From Tridacna crocea (taxonomy: Eukaryota; Mollusca; Bivalvia; Cardiida; Cardiidae): 64,000 bases of DNA. The stretch's first letter is position 1. The number at the start of each line of letters is the position of its first letter. Below are positions 61,705-64,000 of this stretch, in pieces. Position numbers and translations under genes: made by a program. The notes under the pieces are model-generated. The model was given only the letters and a program-made list of their open reading frames with translations. It was not told where the DNA came from and did no database searches. The stretch covers positions 53,856,992-53,920,991 of the forward strand of contig OX031065.1 in assembly GCA_943736015.1 (NCBI GenBank). Reading direction: 5' to 3'.

Positions 61705-63143
61705 TAGGGCTGTAACGATACAGGAGGTCACGAATACGAATACACATCACGATACAGGGGCACGAATACGAATATTTATTCATGAATATAAATTTTTTCC
61801 AGGCACAAAAAGAATTACTTTTTCAATGCTTTGGATTAAAAAAAAAAGTCACATCAATATTAATAAAGTAATGAAAAAAGCCTACCTGGCTTTAAATATT
61901 GATTTAACCCTTTCCAAAATTTTAGATTTTAGACTCTTCTCAACTGAAAGATTTTGCAGAAGACAATTTCAAATTTGATATAAATGGCAGAAAGTTATTC
62001 AAACAGATAGAAAACACTGTGGGGAAAGGAGAAAATGCTGGTAACCACCATTTTCTTCATTACCAACAGTATTTTCTGCTCTATCAAAGACATAGATCAT
62101 CAATTTAGCAATATTCATCTTGTCTTCTGCAAATGCTCTCAATTTGGACTAGTCTAAAGTTTTGTCATTTGGTAATGGGTAATCAACTCTACTGCTTATA
62201 GTTTACCCTATTATTTTTTGTAGGAAACATCTAAGACATACTTTATGCACTCTCTAAATCTGTTAACTCAACATTGATACGCCAGTCATTTGTAATCTTC
62301 ATACAAACTGGCTTCCTAATTAGTCTCAGCAAAAATATATACAAATATCCAAGAAATATCTTTATAAATACATATATCTGAAAAATTATACAATAACAGG
62401 GCCAAAGTGCCTATTTCTGGGCTTGACCGGTTATATTTTTCATTTAAGGATGGTGCCGGTTTGACTTCTTGTCACGTATGTTTGACAGACCGAGGCCGTT
62501 TTGACTAGGGGCCGACTTCATATTTGGTCAGTTCGACCTATTAAAATTGATTGATATTAATCTTGATATACTTTTTCATGACTGCGTAGTCTGCATATTG
62601 TCGGGGTTTGCTTTTTTATGACTTTGCCCCCCTCCTTTACTCGTGGAAACCCGAAATATTTCCACTTGGGGGACTTAAATTTTGCCGGTGGACTAACAAT
62701 CCCGTCTGACACTTCGCGGGAAATGCGAGAGACTACTTTACAATATGTCGCTATATTAATGTTAAACCTGTACACAATGACGATTAATAAATAAAAACTT
62801 TTATTTCTTAAATTATTATTATTGAAATTTAGAACAATTTTTGATTTTCAAGTGTTTTTAATTCCTTTCCTAGTAGTTTATAGTTTACGACATATGCTAT
62901 AAAGCGTCATCCAAACCTCTCAGAGTTGCTTCCCTTTCGATCATCGTTTACAGATCTAGATAAAATTCAGGTTTGCTCTTCGGGGAAAACTTTGTTGAAC
63001 TTTACTGAGCAGTCAGCATTCCTAACTATTTATTTGTGTTGTATTCGCCAATATTCGGTTCTCGGACTGACGAATACGATACGTATTCGCCGGGAAAAAA
63101 ATATTCGGTGCACCGAATATTCGAGTGTATCGTTACAGCTCTA
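61705..63143. mobile_element. Non-autonomous hAT transposon
   Basis: 1439 bp with ends TAGGGCTGTAACGATACA and TGTATCGTTACAGCTCTA (17 of 18 matched as inverted repeats) and an 8-bp target duplication, both hallmarks of hAT. Subterminal ACGAATACGAATA repeats occur at the left end; palindromes built on CGAATATTCG and CGAATACG occur at the right (63072-63124). No transposase frame. Confidence 0.92.
61904..62181. repeat. Chimeric TTAA MITE (C-type R end + A-type R end) inside hAT
   Basis: Left half matches the R end of subfamily C in minus orientation (AAATGGCAGAAAGTT). Right half matches the R end of subfamily A in plus orientation (TTCTGCAAATGCTCTCAATT, GTTTTGTCATTTGGTAATGG). The switch lies at the stem tip GCTGGTAACC. 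Confidence 0.78.
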
Positions 63144-63151
63144 GTCTGTAC
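63144..63151 (+). other. hAT target site duplication, right
   Basis: GTCTGTAC, identical to 61697-61704. Confidence 0.9.
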
Positions 63152-64000
63152 CAATACAAAGTTATGCCGTTTGGGATGAAAAATTCTCCTGCAACGTTTC
63201 AGCGGCTTATAAACAATGTTATATGTGGATTAGATGGCTGTGATGCATATATTGACGACGTCATCATCTACTCAGACAGTTGGAGTGACCACCTTCAAAG
63301 AATCAGGAAGTTCTTCGACCGACTCAGTAAAGCGAAACTGACTGTGAATCTTGCAAAAACTGAATTTTGTCATGCTACTGTAACATTTCTAGGACATCTT
63401 GTGGGACAGGGTCAAGTTAAACCTTTAGAAGCTAAAGTCAATGCTATCTCTGAGTTTCCTGTGCCTAAATGTAAAAGACAGCTGATGCGATTTCTTGGTA
63501 TGGCTGGCTACTATAGGAAATTCTGTAAAAATTTCTCAGGTATTGCTGAACCTTTAACAAATTTACTAAAGAAAAGCACAAAGTTCAAATGGAATGACAA
63601 ATGTCAAGATGCATTTGATCATCTAAAAGCCATACTAAAGAGCGCACCAGTTCTCTTGGCACCTGATTTTGACAAATGTTTCAAATTAGCTGTTGATGCA
63701 AGTGATGTTGGTATTGGTGCTGTTCTTTTACAAGAAGATAATAATGGTATTGATCACCCAGTTTGTTACTTTTCTAAGAAATTTAAGAAACATCAGAAAA
63801 ATTACTCTACCATAGAAAAAGAGTGTCTTGCCTTAATTCTGGCAATCCAGCAGTTCGAAGTTTATTTAACCTCTTCAACTTCACCAATTGTTGTATTCAG
63901 TGATCATAACCCTTTAAGTTTTCTACACAAACTTAAGAATAAGAATCAAAGATTACTGAGGTGGAGTTTATTGCTTCAAGAGTTTAATCTTGACATAAGA
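63152..64000 (+). CDS. gypsy RT-RNase H, continuation after hAT
   Basis: Open for 283 codons to the window edge, in the same frame as the first part once the hAT and one target duplicate are discounted. RT active site YIDD at 63248-63259 (YVDD in many relatives), then FLGHLVGQGQ and the RT thumb/connection with MRFLGMAGYYRKFCKNF. RNase H begins near 63690 with LAVDASDVGIGAVL and continues through YSTIEKECLALILAI and VFSDHNPL. The 3' part and 3' LTR are outside the window. Confidence 0.93.

Larger units (their letters stand above)
57120..64000 (+). mobile_element. Ty3/gypsy LTR retrotransposon with integrase before RT (Gmr1-like), incomplete at window edge
   Basis: Order seen: 5' LTR, primer site, gag with zinc knuckle, protease, integrase, reverse transcriptase, RNase H. 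The frame runs on at the window end. It is interrupted by a hAT element. The RT is of the gypsy type (FDLLKGFWQ, YIDD), yet integrase precedes it. The coding frame has no other stop or frameshift in the window, so the copy was recent before the hAT hit. Confidence 0.93.

Noticed and set aside
61705-63143. A transposase gene in the hAT element
   Set aside because: No frame longer than about 100 codons and no RYE or dimerisation motifs. The element is non-autonomous.

Overview
Eukaryotic nuclear DNA from an invertebrate animal. A bivalve mollusc is my best guess: the genes have many short exons with GT-AG introns in an AT-rich, repeat-laden background, the repeat at about 2998-3400 resembles one I recall from bivalve genomes, and the gypsy retrotransposon belongs to a type known from animals. 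The species is not identified.

Host genes. Three genes were rebuilt exon by exon, with every intron GT-AG and every phase consistent. (1) DUS2, a tRNA dihydrouridine-20 synthase, lies on the minus strand from its start codon at 31169 down to 2212. Thirteen exons give 403 codons, and the last exon or exons are missing, probably beyond the left edge. (2) A four-exon fatty-acid-binding-protein gene (149 aa) on the plus strand, 19061-23794, sits entirely inside DUS2 intron 3 in antisense orientation. (3) METTL9/DREV, a protein-histidine methyltransferase, lies on the plus strand in seven exons, 41274-50153, 322 aa.

Repeats. The window is dominated by about 75 copies of a short foldback MITE. It has TTAA at both ends, terminal inverted repeats of the type CCC(A/T)TTACC...GGTAA(A/T)GGG, and a central stem of about 33 bp. 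Three subfamilies are recognised. A has the stem tip ATGCTGG-TAACCAGCAT and is about 228 bp. B has GGTGAAATTGCTCG, with left end CCCTTTACTCCATAGATACT. C has GGAGAAATTGCTCG, with left end CCCTTTCCCAAACAAGCC. TTAA plus CCC termini suggest piggyBac-type mobilisation, but no transposase is present. For subfamily A, '+' means the end carrying TACTTTTGACG (L end) is on the left; the other end carries ATTTTGTCGTTTGG (R end). Some copies are nested in each other and some are chimeras with two R ends. Other repeats are tRNA-derived SINEs, several other foldback elements, a 1.2-kb inverted repeat (32427-33611), and a satellite array with a unit of about 188 bp (34960-37330) broken by a 544-bp element.

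Right end (57041-64000). This is a stack of nested insertions. A MITE copy is interrupted by a Ty3/gypsy retrotransposon (5' LTR, tRNA-Pro-type primer site, one gag-pol frame). That is interrupted by a 1439-bp hAT element with an 8-bp target duplication, which itself contains another MITE. The gypsy element has integrase upstream of reverse transcriptase, as in Gmr1-like elements and Ty1/copia. Stretches not listed (introns and spacers) show only degenerate repeat fragments or nothing I can name.
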